DNA of 64,000 nucleotides from JBBQZU01 sp041749535 (GTDB lineage: Bacteria > Bacteroidota > Bacteroidia > Flavobacteriales_D > Cryomorphaceae): contig JBGTBE010000028.1 in NCBI GenBank assembly GCA_041749535.1, forward strand, positions 30,124 to 94,123, in the 5' to 3' direction. The stretch's first letter is position 1. The number at the start of each line of letters is the position of its first letter. Below the pieces are notes generated by a model. It was given only the letters and a program-made list of their open reading frames with translations. It did no database searches and was not told the origin of the DNA. Both the position numbers and the translations under genes were made by a program. Below, one piece after another: positions 17,560 to 26,084 of the stretch.

Positions 17560-18498
17560 ATGTCAAAAATACTCGTAACCGGTGGAGCCGGGTTTATAGC
17601 AAGTGAGCTTGCAGAAAAGCTTTCGCACCGCATCGAAAACCAGATAGTGGTTGTGGACAACCTGCAAACAGGTTCGAAGGAGAAGGTACCAAAAGGCAAG
17701 TTTAACAATGTGCACTTCATTAAGTGCGATGTGAACCGCCTGGAAGATATCTCAGCAGTATTTTTTGCATACAGATTTGAATTTGTTTTTCATTACGCCG
17801 CTACCGTTGGCGTTCAGCGCACGTTGGCAAATCCCGTGAAGGTGCTCGATGATATTAACGGCATCAGAAATATACTGGACCTCAGCAAGAATACCGGTGT
17901 GAAACGCGTGCTTTTTTCAAGCAGCTCTGAGGTATATGGAGAGCCAGTGGAGATTCCTCAAAACGAACAAACCACTCCGCTAAATTCTAAACTTCCATAT
18001 GCCATTGTGAAGAATATTGGTGAGGCTTTCCTGAGGTCATATCAGCAGGAATACGGATTGGAGTATACCATATTTCGCTTTTTCAATACATACGGTGTAA
18101 GGCAAAGTGCCGACTTTGTGGTTTCCAGGTTTATCAATTCAGCATTGAAGAATCAGGATATCTCCGTGTATGGAGATGGATTACAGACGCGTACCTTCTG
18201 CTATATCGACGACAATATCGACGCATGCCTTGGGGCTTTTTACGGCGATGCAATCGTAAATGATGTGATCAATATTGGCTCGAACAAGGAGGTAACCATT
18301 CTCGAACTTGCCAACACCATTGTTTCATTCACCGGTTCCAAATCTAAGATTGTACACCTGCCTCCTTTGGCGGAAGGCGATATGACCCGCAGACTGCCGG
18401 ACAATAGCAGGATGATGGAAGTACTGGGCAGAGAATTGATGCCCTTGGATGTGGGTCTGCGTAAAATACTACACGCCCCCGAGTTTATTAAGAACTAA
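17560..18498 (+). CDS. NAD-dependent epimerase/dehydratase (extended SDR)
   Basis: The 312-residue protein is an extended SDR. It has ILVTGGAGFIASEL near residue 4-17, VVDNLQTGSKEKV near residue 32-44, FSSSSEVYGEP near residue 122-132, and the catalytic YAIVK (Tyr, Lys) near residue 149-153. The third glycine of the usual GxxGxxG is Ala here (GGAGFIA), a tolerated but uncommon change. It is most like UDP-glucose/GlcNAc 4-epimerases and UDP-glucuronate decarboxylases. The stop codon overlaps the ATG of the AsnB gene by one base. The product sugar is not known. Confidence 0.83.
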   Translation: MSKILVTGGAGFIASELAEKLSHRIENQIVVVDNLQTGSKEKVPKGKFNNVHFIKCDVNRLEDISAVFFAYRFEFVFHYAATVGVQRTLANPVKVLDDINGIRNILDLSKNTGVKRVLFSSSSEVYGEPVEIPQNEQTTPLNSKLPYAIVKNIGEAFLRSYQQEYGLEYTIFRFFNTYGVRQSADFVVSRFINSALKNQDISVYGDGLQTRTFCYIDDNIDACLGAFYGDAIVNDVINIGSNKEVTILELANTIVSFTGSKSKIVHLPPLAEGDMTRRLPDNSRMMEVLGRELMPLDVGLRKILHAPEFIKN

Positions 18499-20372
18499 TG
18501 TGCGGTATCAACGGCGTTTTTGGGCACCTTCCAAACCAAAGGGAAACGCTTGACCGGATGAATAGTGCACTCTCCCACAGGGGTCCCAACGCTGAAGGCA
18601 CATTTGTTACCGAGTCTATAGCACTCGGGCACCGCAGGCTCTCAATTATAGATTTGAGCGATGATGCCAATCAGCCTATGGGCGATGCTTCAGGCCGATA
18701 CACCATTGTATTTAATGGTGAAATATACAATTACCAGGAGTTGAGAAGCCAATTGGCTTCTTATCCTTTCAGAACGAAAAGCGACACCGAAGTGCTCTTG
18801 GCAGGCTTGATAAGCAATGGCATGCAATTTATCAAATCGTGCAATGGAATGTTCGCATTTGCCTTTTGGGATGAAGAAGAACAGCGCTTGCTCATTGGCC
18901 GCGACCGCATGGGCATCAAGCCTTTGTATTACGCCAGAGTGGACAATAGTTTTATATTTTCAAGCGAAATACGGGCCATAATCAAAAGCGGGTTGATGGC
19001 TCCCAGGCTCAATATTTCTGCACTGCCTGAGTATATTCGTTACCAGACAGTGCATGGCGACAATACCATTCTCGAAGGGGTTTACAGCCTTCACCCTGGG
19101 TGTTGTATTGAGATCACACAATCTGAAGATGTGATGCACACCTGGTGGCACCCAACCACACATTATAACCGTGATGTGGCATTCATTGGAGTTGGAGAGA
19201 TACATGCACTGATCAGGCAAAAACTGGAGCAGGCAGTGAGACGAAGGCTTGTGGCCGATGTACCGTTTGGTGCATTTCTATCGGGTGGCATCGATTCCAG
19301 CGCTGTAGTAGGCCTTGCCTCAGGTTTAGTAACTCAGCCACTGCGCACTTTTACCGTATCTTTTCAGGAAAGTACATTCAGCGAGGCTTCTCACGCGGCT
19401 GCAATAGCCCGGCGCTTCGGGACCAACCACACTGAGATTATGCTCCATGCCTCTGATCTCCTGCGAGAATTGCCAGATGCCTTGGCTTCAATGGATCATC
19501 CTGGGGGTGATGGTATCAATACCTATGTGGTATCCCGAGCGGCAAAGGAAGCGGGTATTACCATGGTACTATCTGGTTTGGGGGGAGATGAACTTTTCGC
19601 AGGATATCCTGTATTTACCCAAATTAGCGAATTGCAGAAGAATCAATGGCTGCTTAGTTTTCCGAAGTTCGCACGAAGTTTGGCAGGCCGCGCCATGGTG
19701 CTTCGCAATCCCGGAAATGCTTCCGAAAAAACTGCATCTGTCCTGAAACAGGATCGCTTTGATGTTGAATATGCCTATCAGTTCAGCAGAGAGGTAGTTT
19801 CTGAGACCCAGGTAGCCCAAATGCTCAGAAGTACCGCCGGATCTATACACGAGGTTTTTAAGATTGCACATGAGGGTATAGGGTATGGCAAGCCTGGATA
19901 TTCCCTCCCTCTATTGGGTAGGATTTCGTATGCAGAGCTTTCTACTTACTTACAGTCCGTGCTGTTGCGCGATGCCGACCAAATGGGAATGGCAAATGCG
20001 CTTGAAATACGGGTTCCCTTTCTGGACCATGAACTCGTTGAAACTGTGCTCGGCATTCCCGATATTTTAAAATACCCGCACACACCAAAGAAGCTACTTA
20101 CCGATGCGCTGGAAGGGCTTCTGCCCCCTTCGGTCACCACCCGGCCCAAGATGGGTTTTACCTTTCCCTGGGATGCCTGGATGCGCGCTGAACTCCGAGA
20201 TTGGTGTGGTGACCATATGTTGAAACTCTCGCAGAGAGCTCCATTCCACCGGGCAGAAGTACAGAAGAGGTGGGATCTATTTCTCAGCGGCCATCCTTCG
20301 GTTACATGGTCGCGTATTTGGTACCTTTGTGTACTAGAAAATTGGCTTTCGCGAAATGGAGTTGAAGCATAA
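18498..20372 (+). CDS. asnB: Asparagine-synthase-like glutamine amidotransferase (glycan cluster copy)
   Basis: The 624-residue protein has the two AsnB domains. The Ntn glutaminase starts with the nucleophile Cys2 in MCGINGVFGH. It keeps the Arg of HRRLSIIDL near residue 46-54, FNGEIYNY near residue 72-79 and SDTEVLL near residue 93-99. The synthetase domain has the ATP PP-loop FLSGGIDSSAVV near residue 257-268 and LSGLGGDELFAGYP near residue 357-370. In glycan clusters such enzymes often amidate uronic acids or other acceptors rather than making free asparagine. It sits between an epimerase and a GT4 gene, with a 17-base 3' overlap. Substrate inference rests on context. Confidence 0.85.
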   Translation: MCGINGVFGHLPNQRETLDRMNSALSHRGPNAEGTFVTESIALGHRRLSIIDLSDDANQPMGDASGRYTIVFNGEIYNYQELRSQLASYPFRTKSDTEVLLAGLISNGMQFIKSCNGMFAFAFWDEEEQRLLIGRDRMGIKPLYYARVDNSFIFSSEIRAIIKSGLMAPRLNISALPEYIRYQTVHGDNTILEGVYSLHPGCCIEITQSEDVMHTWWHPTTHYNRDVAFIGVGEIHALIRQKLEQAVRRRLVADVPFGAFLSGGIDSSAVVGLASGLVTQPLRTFTVSFQESTFSEASHAAAIARRFGTNHTEIMLHASDLLRELPDALASMDHPGGDGINTYVVSRAAKEAGITMVLSGLGGDELFAGYPVFTQISELQKNQWLLSFPKFARSLAGRAMVLRNPGNASEKTASVLKQDRFDVEYAYQFSREVVSETQVAQMLRSTAGSIHEVFKIAHEGIGYGKPGYSLPLLGRISYAELSTYLQSVLLRDADQMGMANALEIRVPFLDHELVETVLGIPDILKYPHTPKKLLTDALEGLLPPSVTTRPKMGFTFPWDAWMRAELRDWCGDHMLKLSQRAPFHRAEVQKRWDLFLSGHPSVTWSRIWYLCVLENWLSRNGVEA

Positions 20373-21504
20373 ACCATCCGTGTTGGTATTTACCGACTGG
20401 TATTTGCCAGGCTTCAAAGCTGGTGGGCCTATAAGCAGTATGATCAATATGGTAGAAGCCATAGGCAGCGAGGTTGACTTTTGGATAGTTTGCGCTGATA
20501 GCGACTATCTGGACAGCACACCCTACCCCCATTTGGAACCATTAATCTGGCATCAGGTCGGATTGGCGAAGGTATTGTACCTGCCAAAAGGCAAAAGAAG
20601 GTTTGGATTTATTTCTATCCTTATTTCCAGAACCCATTGTAATTGGATTTATATCAATGGCTTGTTCAGTAAAGCTTTCTCAGTGTTCCCATTGCTTGCC
20701 GCCAAAAGATTGGGAAAGGCAGCCATAGTAGCCCCAAGAGGAATGCTTGCCCCCGGAGCCTTGGGTATTAAGTCGGCAAAGAAAAGGGCATTTCTGAAAT
20801 TTTTTAAAACCTTCGGGTTGTACAGATCCATTACTTTTCATGCAACACACACGCACGAAGCCGGGCACATTCTCGACAACATATCAGAGAATGCAAAAAT
20901 TGTCACCCTGCCCAATTTTTCCAGAAAACCAAAAGTGGACCGCACCAGGATTTCCAAATCAGTTGGAGAATTGAACTTGCTTATGGTTGCGCGACTGGCT
21001 CCCGAAAAGAACATTCATTTCGCCATGGAAGTGCTTTCCCGGGTTCATGCTCCTGCAAAGGTTGTACTGAAATGTATAGGTCCTGTGTACGATGCGCAAT
21101 ATGCATCATTCTGTAAAGACCTTGCAGCATCGCTTCCTTCCAACATTACGGTGGAGTGGAAAGGGCCTTGCAATGCCGCCGAGATCGACGATGCCTTGAG
21201 CTGGGCCCATCTTTTTTTCCTTCCTACTTTGGGCGAGAATTACGGACATTCTATCGTAGAAGCCTTGCTCGCCGGAGTCCCTGTTCTAATTTCTGACACC
21301 ACGCCATGGAGCGCATTGCAGACCTATGGTCTTGGAGCTGATTTTCCTTTGGGACAGGTAGCTTCTTTTTCTGACTATATTTCGCATATTTCTGCAATGG
21401 ATGACAACCAGTATCTCAATGAATTTCAGGGTGTAGCCTTAAAAGCAAGCCAACTCGTTCACCTACCTTTGACCCGCCAGGGTTATAAATCACTTTTTGC
21501 ATGA
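20356..21504 (+). CDS. Family 4 (GT-B) glycosyltransferase
   Basis: The 382-residue protein starts with a GT-B strand, VLVFTDWYLPGFKAGGPISS, where the loop binds the donor phosphate. The middle has APRGMLAPGAL. The C-terminal half has MVARLAPEKNIHFAMEVL near residue 210-227 and the E-x7-E segment GENYGHSIVEALLAGVPVLI near residue 294-313. The gene begins 17 bases inside the AsnB gene and ends in a 4-base overlap with the acetyltransferase. This AsnB/GT4/WcaF/GT2 order looks like one biosynthetic subset of the locus. Confidence 0.9.
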   Translation: MELKHKPSVLVFTDWYLPGFKAGGPISSMINMVEAIGSEVDFWIVCADSDYLDSTPYPHLEPLIWHQVGLAKVLYLPKGKRRFGFISILISRTHCNWIYINGLFSKAFSVFPLLAAKRLGKAAIVAPRGMLAPGALGIKSAKKRAFLKFFKTFGLYRSITFHATHTHEAGHILDNISENAKIVTLPNFSRKPKVDRTRISKSVGELNLLMVARLAPEKNIHFAMEVLSRVHAPAKVVLKCIGPVYDAQYASFCKDLAASLPSNITVEWKGPCNAAEIDDALSWAHLFFLPTLGENYGHSIVEALLAGVPVLISDTTPWSALQTYGLGADFPLGQVASFSDYISHISAMDDNQYLNEFQGVALKASQLVHLPLTRQGYKSLFA

Positions 21505-22049
21505 GCAAAGTAGACCTTTCTACATACCAGAACTGGGATTATAACCCCGGAAGTGCGTTGAAACGAATGCTTTGGTATGTGATTGGAACCTTGTTTTTTC
21601 AGAGTGGCATACTGCCTTCTTCAACTGTCAAAGTATTCATATTAAAGGTTTTTGGCGCTAAGATTGGGAAAGGAGTGGTCATAAAACCTTTTGTTCAGAT
21701 TAAGTACCCCTGGTTTCTTTCCATTGGCGACCATGTTTGGATCGGGGAGAAAGTATGGATAGACAATCTGGCACAAGTCTCTGTAGGCAGCAACGTGTGC
21801 ATCTCGCAAGGGGCTATGCTTCTCACTGGCAACCACAACTACAAGCTCTCAACTTTCGATTTGATAACACAACCTATTGAATTGCATGAAGGTGCCTGGG
21901 TAGGTGCTCGGTCTACAGTAACCCCTGGGACCATTGTACATACGCATGCCATGCTCACAGTGGGTTCAGTATCGAGAGGTAGCCTTCAGCCATTCACCAT
22001 TTATAGCGGGGTACCCGCAGTTGCTGTTCGAAAAAGGGCCATGGCATGA
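21501..22049 (+). CDS. WcaF-like left-handed-beta-helix O-acetyltransferase
   Basis: This 182-residue protein is an LbH hexapeptide-repeat acyltransferase, closest by eye to WcaF of colanic acid synthesis. The N-terminus DLSTYQNWDYNPGSALKRML matches the WcaF opening. Repeats such as IGKGVVIKP and IGDHVWIGEKVWID run from residue 52 onward. SQGAMLLTGNHNYK near residue 102-115 contains the catalytic-type His. It should O-acetylate a sugar of the repeat unit using acetyl-CoA in the cytoplasm. The start and end overlap neighbours by 4 bases each. Confidence 0.85.
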   Translation: MSKVDLSTYQNWDYNPGSALKRMLWYVIGTLFFQSGILPSSTVKVFILKVFGAKIGKGVVIKPFVQIKYPWFLSIGDHVWIGEKVWIDNLAQVSVGSNVCISQGAMLLTGNHNYKLSTFDLITQPIELHEGAWVGARSTVTPGTIVHTHAMLTVGSVSRGSLQPFTIYSGVPAVAVRKRAMA

Positions 22050-22795
22050 AGGTAAGCGTCATTACAATATCATACAATTCAGCCCTTACCATAGAAGATA
22101 CTATACGCTCAGTATTGGAGCAGGATTATGAACATTTGGAATACATCATTATTGATGGAGCATCTACAGATGGCACACTGAATATCATTGACAAGTACAA
22201 GAGTCAAGTGAGTAGAATCATCTCTGAGCCAGATAAGGGCATATACAATGCAATGAACAAAGGCCTTAAGTTGGCCACGGGTGATGTAATTTCTATTCTC
22301 AATAGCGACGATACTTTCGCGCACCCTTGTGCGGTGAGTAAGATGGTATCAAAACTCATTGAGACGAATGCTGATACGTGCTACGGTGATTTGGTCTATG
22401 TACAGAGAGACAATCCTGAAAAGCGATTGAGATATTGGAGAGCTGGCGAATACGCGCCAAATTGTTTCCTCAATGGTTGGATGCCTCCACATCCTACATT
22501 TTTTGCAAAAGCAGAATTGTATAAAAAGTATGGTGGTTTTAATGAATCCTTAAAGATAAGTGCGGATTATGAGTTGATGTTGAGGATGCTATACAGGAAT
22601 GGGGCTAGTACAACATATCTCCCGGAAGTGGTGGTGAAGATGAAGGCTGGGGGAATGAGCAATTCTTCTTTACGCAACCGAATTGCAGCCAACAGAGAAG
22701 ACCGGCTTGCATGGAAAATTAACGGACTGAAACCTAATTTTTATACGTTTCAACTGAAACCTCTGAGCAAGCTGAAACAATTTATAAAGCGTTAG
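22046..22795 (+). CDS. Family 2 glycosyltransferase (WcaE/WcaA-like)
   Basis: This 249-residue GT-A protein has VSVITISYNSALTIEDTI at the N-terminus and IIIDGASTDGTL near residue 34-45. EPDKGIYNAMNKGLKLATGD near residue 61-80 and ILNSDDTF near residue 84-91 carry the metal site. The DKGIYDAMNKG-like segment is common in WcaE-type transferases. It is the last gene of the rightward polysaccharide operon and ends in a 4-base convergent overlap with the DUF6089 gene, so no dedicated terminator lies between them. Substrate unknown. Confidence 0.9.
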   Translation: MKVSVITISYNSALTIEDTIRSVLEQDYEHLEYIIIDGASTDGTLNIIDKYKSQVSRIISEPDKGIYNAMNKGLKLATGDVISILNSDDTFAHPCAVSKMVSKLIETNADTCYGDLVYVQRDNPEKRLRYWRAGEYAPNCFLNGWMPPHPTFFAKAELYKKYGGFNESLKISADYELMLRMLYRNGASTTYLPEVVVKMKAGGMSNSSLRNRIAANREDRLAWKINGLKPNFYTFQLKPLSKLKQFIKR

Positions 22796-23757
22796 AATTT
22801 GGCTCTTGCCTTTCTTCGTTGTACGCCCCGTTTTTTCATGTAGCCATACCGACTTTTGCTGAAAGCACTTTTCCCCCTGAAAGCGTAGCTATAACTGAAT
22901 TGGGTAAGCAGATAACCGTCATTGTTGGTCGGGTCACCTCTTTTTTCTCCTGGGTCAAAACTGCCTGCATTCGGTACATCAACACCTTGTTCTAAAGCCA
23001 GTGATTCAGCCAATTGTAATGCTTCAGGTGTGGTCCTGTTAGAAAGTTCCCACGCAAGTGCATTGTTGGTTTGCGAAACAGCTGATTGGGCAGCGTATGT
23101 AGTGCTCACATCGTCGAGGTAGTCGGTAAGGGTAAACCTATATCCAAGCTCCCACCCAATTCGATGCACCTTATTGAAGGTAAAGTAAAGGCCCAATCCG
23201 GCAGGGGCCGTAAATTGCCAAAGATTGTAGTCCACACCTTCCGTTTGTAGGGGTTGAAGCGCTATCAGTTCCCCGTCAAATTCCTCAAGATCGCCGTAAT
23301 AAACCGTCTTGGGATTGTGTTTCAATACTCCTGCACCTACAAATCCATAAATTCTAAAATCTGGATTGTAATACCCTCGGCCGTTCGCGTCATTGTTATA
23401 GTACAAGGTCACCTCAGCACGGGCTGTAAATTCTATTATATCGTTCCTGAAACTCAAATTTCTGGCTACCCTTGCTGGGTTTTCTGAATTGGAATCATTG
23501 CCTTTTACCCTGCCGTAGTTGATTCCTAGGTTCGCGGCAAAGGTCGGCGATAATCGATACCTGGCGAAGCCACCGAAAGTATACTGGGTGCGGTTTATCT
23601 TCATATCGTATATGAAGTCTCGTCGCTCTTCTTTAATTCCACCTATCTCTCCCAAATAATTGGAAGCGCCAAGATTCACACCGAAATCCCAGCGGTACTG
23701 GCCGAATGATGCAAAGGAGAATAAGACAAAGATGCAGGGGAGAACATGCTTCAGCAT
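22792..23757 (-). CDS. DUF6089 outer-membrane beta-barrel protein
   Basis: The 321-residue product begins MLKHVLPCIFVLFSFASFGQ, a signal peptide. The mature part starts YRWDFGVNLGASNYLGEIGG, the opening typical of Bacteroidota DUF6089 barrels. Alternating hydrophobic strands with Tyr/Phe ends, such as WQFTAPAGLGLYFTFN and IGWELGYRFTLTDYLDD, fit an eight-strand outer-membrane barrel. The C-terminus is very basic (KKRGVQRRKARAKF). I start at 23757 because upstream in-frame ATGs would bury the signal peptide. Its exact role is unknown. It is convergent with the polysaccharide operon. Confidence 0.82.
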   Translation of the reverse strand: MLKHVLPCIFVLFSFASFGQYRWDFGVNLGASNYLGEIGGIKEERRDFIYDMKINRTQYTFGGFARYRLSPTFAANLGINYGRVKGNDSNSENPARVARNLSFRNDIIEFTARAEVTLYYNNDANGRGYYNPDFRIYGFVGAGVLKHNPKTVYYGDLEEFDGELIALQPLQTEGVDYNLWQFTAPAGLGLYFTFNKVHRIGWELGYRFTLTDYLDDVSTTYAAQSAVSQTNNALAWELSNRTTPEALQLAESLALEQGVDVPNAGSFDPGEKRGDPTNNDGYLLTQFSYSYAFRGKSAFSKSRYGYMKKRGVQRRKARAKF

Positions 23758-23762
23758 GGGCA

Positions 23763-23770
23763 CAAATATA
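23763..23770 (-). promoter_or_regulatory. Candidate -7 box for the DUF6089 gene
   Basis: On the minus strand the sequence reads TATATTTG, matching TAnnTTTG. It ends only five bases before the chosen ATG at 23757. A transcript from it would have almost no leader. No TTG at the usual upstream distance was seen, so this may be chance. Confidence 0.28.
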
Positions 23771-23887
23771 GAAAGATATGTAAAACCTCTATGACCTGAC
23801 ATTACTTCAGAAGATACGTGAGAACTTGATTGTTGTTCAGCCAAGTTCATTTTTTTTCGTTCTTCGCTTCAAAATTCTGCCGCATCC

Positions 23888-24832
23888 ATGAACAGGGTTA
23901 CGTCGCTTTTGAATATTTCATTTCCAATGATCCAGGCAGGCATGGTGTGGTGCAGCGGTTGGCGACTTGCTGCAGCTTCGTCGAATGCCGGCATTCTCGG
24001 AGTTATCGGTTCCGGGTCTATGTATCCTGAAGTACTCAGGGAGCACATTGTAAAATGCAAGGCTGCCACTGTGCATCCTTTTGGTGTCAATATTCCGCTC
24101 ATGTATCCGTCGGTCGATGAGCATATCAACCATATCGTGAAAGAAGGAGTATCTGTGGTGATTACTTCTGCTGGAAATCCCGCCACCTTTACCCAAAAGT
24201 TGAAGGATCAGGGCATCACAGTAATCCATGTTGTGAGCAGTTCAAAATTTGCTGAAAAAGCTGAAAAAGCGGGAGTAGACGCCATTGTGTGTGAAGGTTT
24301 TGAAGCCGGTGGCCACAACGGAAGGGAAGAAACCACCACAATGTGTCTCGTGCCTGAGGTACGCAAAGCCACGGGTCTTCCTGTTATTGCAGCAGGGGGT
24401 ATTGGGAGCGGCGCATCTATGGCTGCTGCTTTTGCACTTGGTGCCGAGGCAGTGCAAATAGGGTCACTGTTTGTAACCGCTGAGGAGAGTTCAGCTCATG
24501 ATAATTTTAAAAGAGCGGTAATTCATGCCAAAGAAGGCGATACTTTACTCACCCTCAAAGAACTCACACCGGTAAGGCTGCTTAAGAACAAGTTTTATGA
24601 GCAGATTTTTGAAGCGTACAAGAACAATGCGGATAATGAGCAGTTAAAAAGCTTGCTTGGGCGAGGCCGGGCAAAGAAGGGCATGTTCCAGGGAGATTTG
24701 AGCGCCGGAGAATTGGAAATTGGTCAGGTATCTGCCAGTATAGATCGAATAGAGACTGTATTTGAAATAGTTGATCGTCTACTTAAGGAGTATGAAGAGG
24801 CCAGGTTGGGTTTAAGACCAATCAAATACTAA
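23888..24832 (+). CDS. Nitronate monooxygenase / FabK-like flavoprotein
   Basis: The 314-residue protein is an FMN TIM-barrel of the nitronate monooxygenase/enoyl-ACP reductase II family. It shows FPMIQAGMVWCSGWRLAAA near residue 12-30, the FMN-contacting CEGFEAGGHNGRE near residue 136-148 (the GGHxG motif), and VIAAGGIGSGASMAAAFALGAEAVQIG near residue 170-196. Nitronate oxidation and FabK-type enoyl reduction cannot be told apart by eye; the absence of other fas genes nearby leaves both open. It is seven bases upstream of an M16 protease gene, so co-transcription is likely. Confidence 0.8.
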   Translation: MNRVTSLLNISFPMIQAGMVWCSGWRLAAASSNAGILGVIGSGSMYPEVLREHIVKCKAATVHPFGVNIPLMYPSVDEHINHIVKEGVSVVITSAGNPATFTQKLKDQGITVIHVVSSSKFAEKAEKAGVDAIVCEGFEAGGHNGREETTTMCLVPEVRKATGLPVIAAGGIGSGASMAAAFALGAEAVQIGSLFVTAEESSAHDNFKRAVIHAKEGDTLLTLKELTPVRLLKNKFYEQIFEAYKNNADNEQLKSLLGRGRAKKGMFQGDLSAGELEIGQVSASIDRIETVFEIVDRLLKEYEEARLGLRPIKY

Positions 24833-24839
24833 ACTTATT

Positions 24840-26084
24840 ATGATAGAATTCAAAAAATATGTCCTTAGCAATGGGTTGAGGCTCATCGTACACAAAGATG
24901 AGTCAACTCCTATTGTGGCAGTGAATACACTTTACGACGTAGGTGCCCGCGATGAAGACCCTTCACGTACGGGGTTTGCGCATCTTTTTGAACACCTTAT
25001 GTTTGGCGGAAGCGTGAACATTCCAAATTTCGACGGTCCATTGCAGAAGGCTGCTGGACAAAACAACGCCTTTACCAACAACGACATAACCAATTACTAT
25101 GACACCCTGCCAGTAGACAATCTGGAAACTGCGCTGTGGCTTGAAAGCGACAGGATGCTCAACCTTGCTTTTTCTCCTCAGAGTCTTGAAGTGCAGAGAA
25201 AAGTTGTGATTGAAGAATTCACACAACGGTACCTCAATCAGCCATACGGCGATTTGTGGCTCAAGCTACGGCCTCTGGCCTATACTACCCATCCATACCG
25301 CTGGGCCACAATAGGCGAGCGGATTGAGCATATTGCCGATGCAAACCTCAATGATGTCAAAGCATTTTTCAAAAAACATTATCATCCTGGCAATGCGATC
25401 TTAAGCATTGCAGGCAATGTAGAGCCCGATGCTGTATTTGAAAGGGTAGAGTATTGGTATGGGAATATTCCATCAGCCAAAATCCCCGCGAGAAACTTGC
25501 CTGTTGAGCCGGAACAATCTGCGCCAAGATATTTAGAGATTGAGGGCAATTTCCCTCAGAATGCCATTCACCTCGTCTGGCACATGCCTGGAAGGTTGCA
25601 CAGTGATTATTACGCTTGCGATCTTACTTCCGATGTGCTCTCACAAGGTCATTCATCACGCCTTTACAAAGCCTTGGTTCGCGACCAACAACTCTTTACT
25701 TCGCTAAATGCATACATTATGGGAAGTATAGACCCGGGTTTGATAGTCGTATCGGGTATGCTGGCCAACGGAATAAATCATGATAACGCGCGGAAGGCAA
25801 TATTGGAAGTGATGGAAGGCCTTCACGCAAAACCACCAAACGATGAAGAGCTGGAAAAGGTGAAGAATAAGTTTGAAGCGAACCACATCCTGGGGGAAAC
25901 CAATGTGCTCTCCCGCGCCATGAACCTTGCTTATTTCGAGTTGTTGGGTGATTCAAATGGAATTAACACCATCCTGAACCATTACAGAGACATAACTAGT
26001 GCAGAAATTGGCAGGGTAGCTTCTCACTTTCTTGCGCCTGCAAAATTTAGCGAATTGCGCTATATTAAAACATCAACCGAATGA
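24840..26084 (+). CDS. M16 zinc metalloprotease, catalytic subunit
   Basis: The 414-residue protein is an M16B peptidase. The inverted zinc motif HLFEHLMFGG (HxxEH) lies at about residue 48-52, and a downstream VVIEEFTQR near residue 120-128 supplies the third metal ligand. No signal peptide is visible, so it is probably cytoplasmic or periplasmic-associated. It overlaps the next M16 gene by 4 bases. Bacterial M16B proteins often work as a heterodimer of an active and an inactive chain, and this is the active one. Substrate peptides are unknown. Confidence 0.9.
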   Translation: MIEFKKYVLSNGLRLIVHKDESTPIVAVNTLYDVGARDEDPSRTGFAHLFEHLMFGGSVNIPNFDGPLQKAAGQNNAFTNNDITNYYDTLPVDNLETALWLESDRMLNLAFSPQSLEVQRKVVIEEFTQRYLNQPYGDLWLKLRPLAYTTHPYRWATIGERIEHIADANLNDVKAFFKKHYHPGNAILSIAGNVEPDAVFERVEYWYGNIPSAKIPARNLPVEPEQSAPRYLEIEGNFPQNAIHLVWHMPGRLHSDYYACDLTSDVLSQGHSSRLYKALVRDQQLFTSLNAYIMGSIDPGLIVVSGMLANGINHDNARKAILEVMEGLHAKPPNDEELEKVKNKFEANHILGETNVLSRAMNLAYFELLGDSNGINTILNHYRDITSAEIGRVASHFLAPAKFSELRYIKTSTE

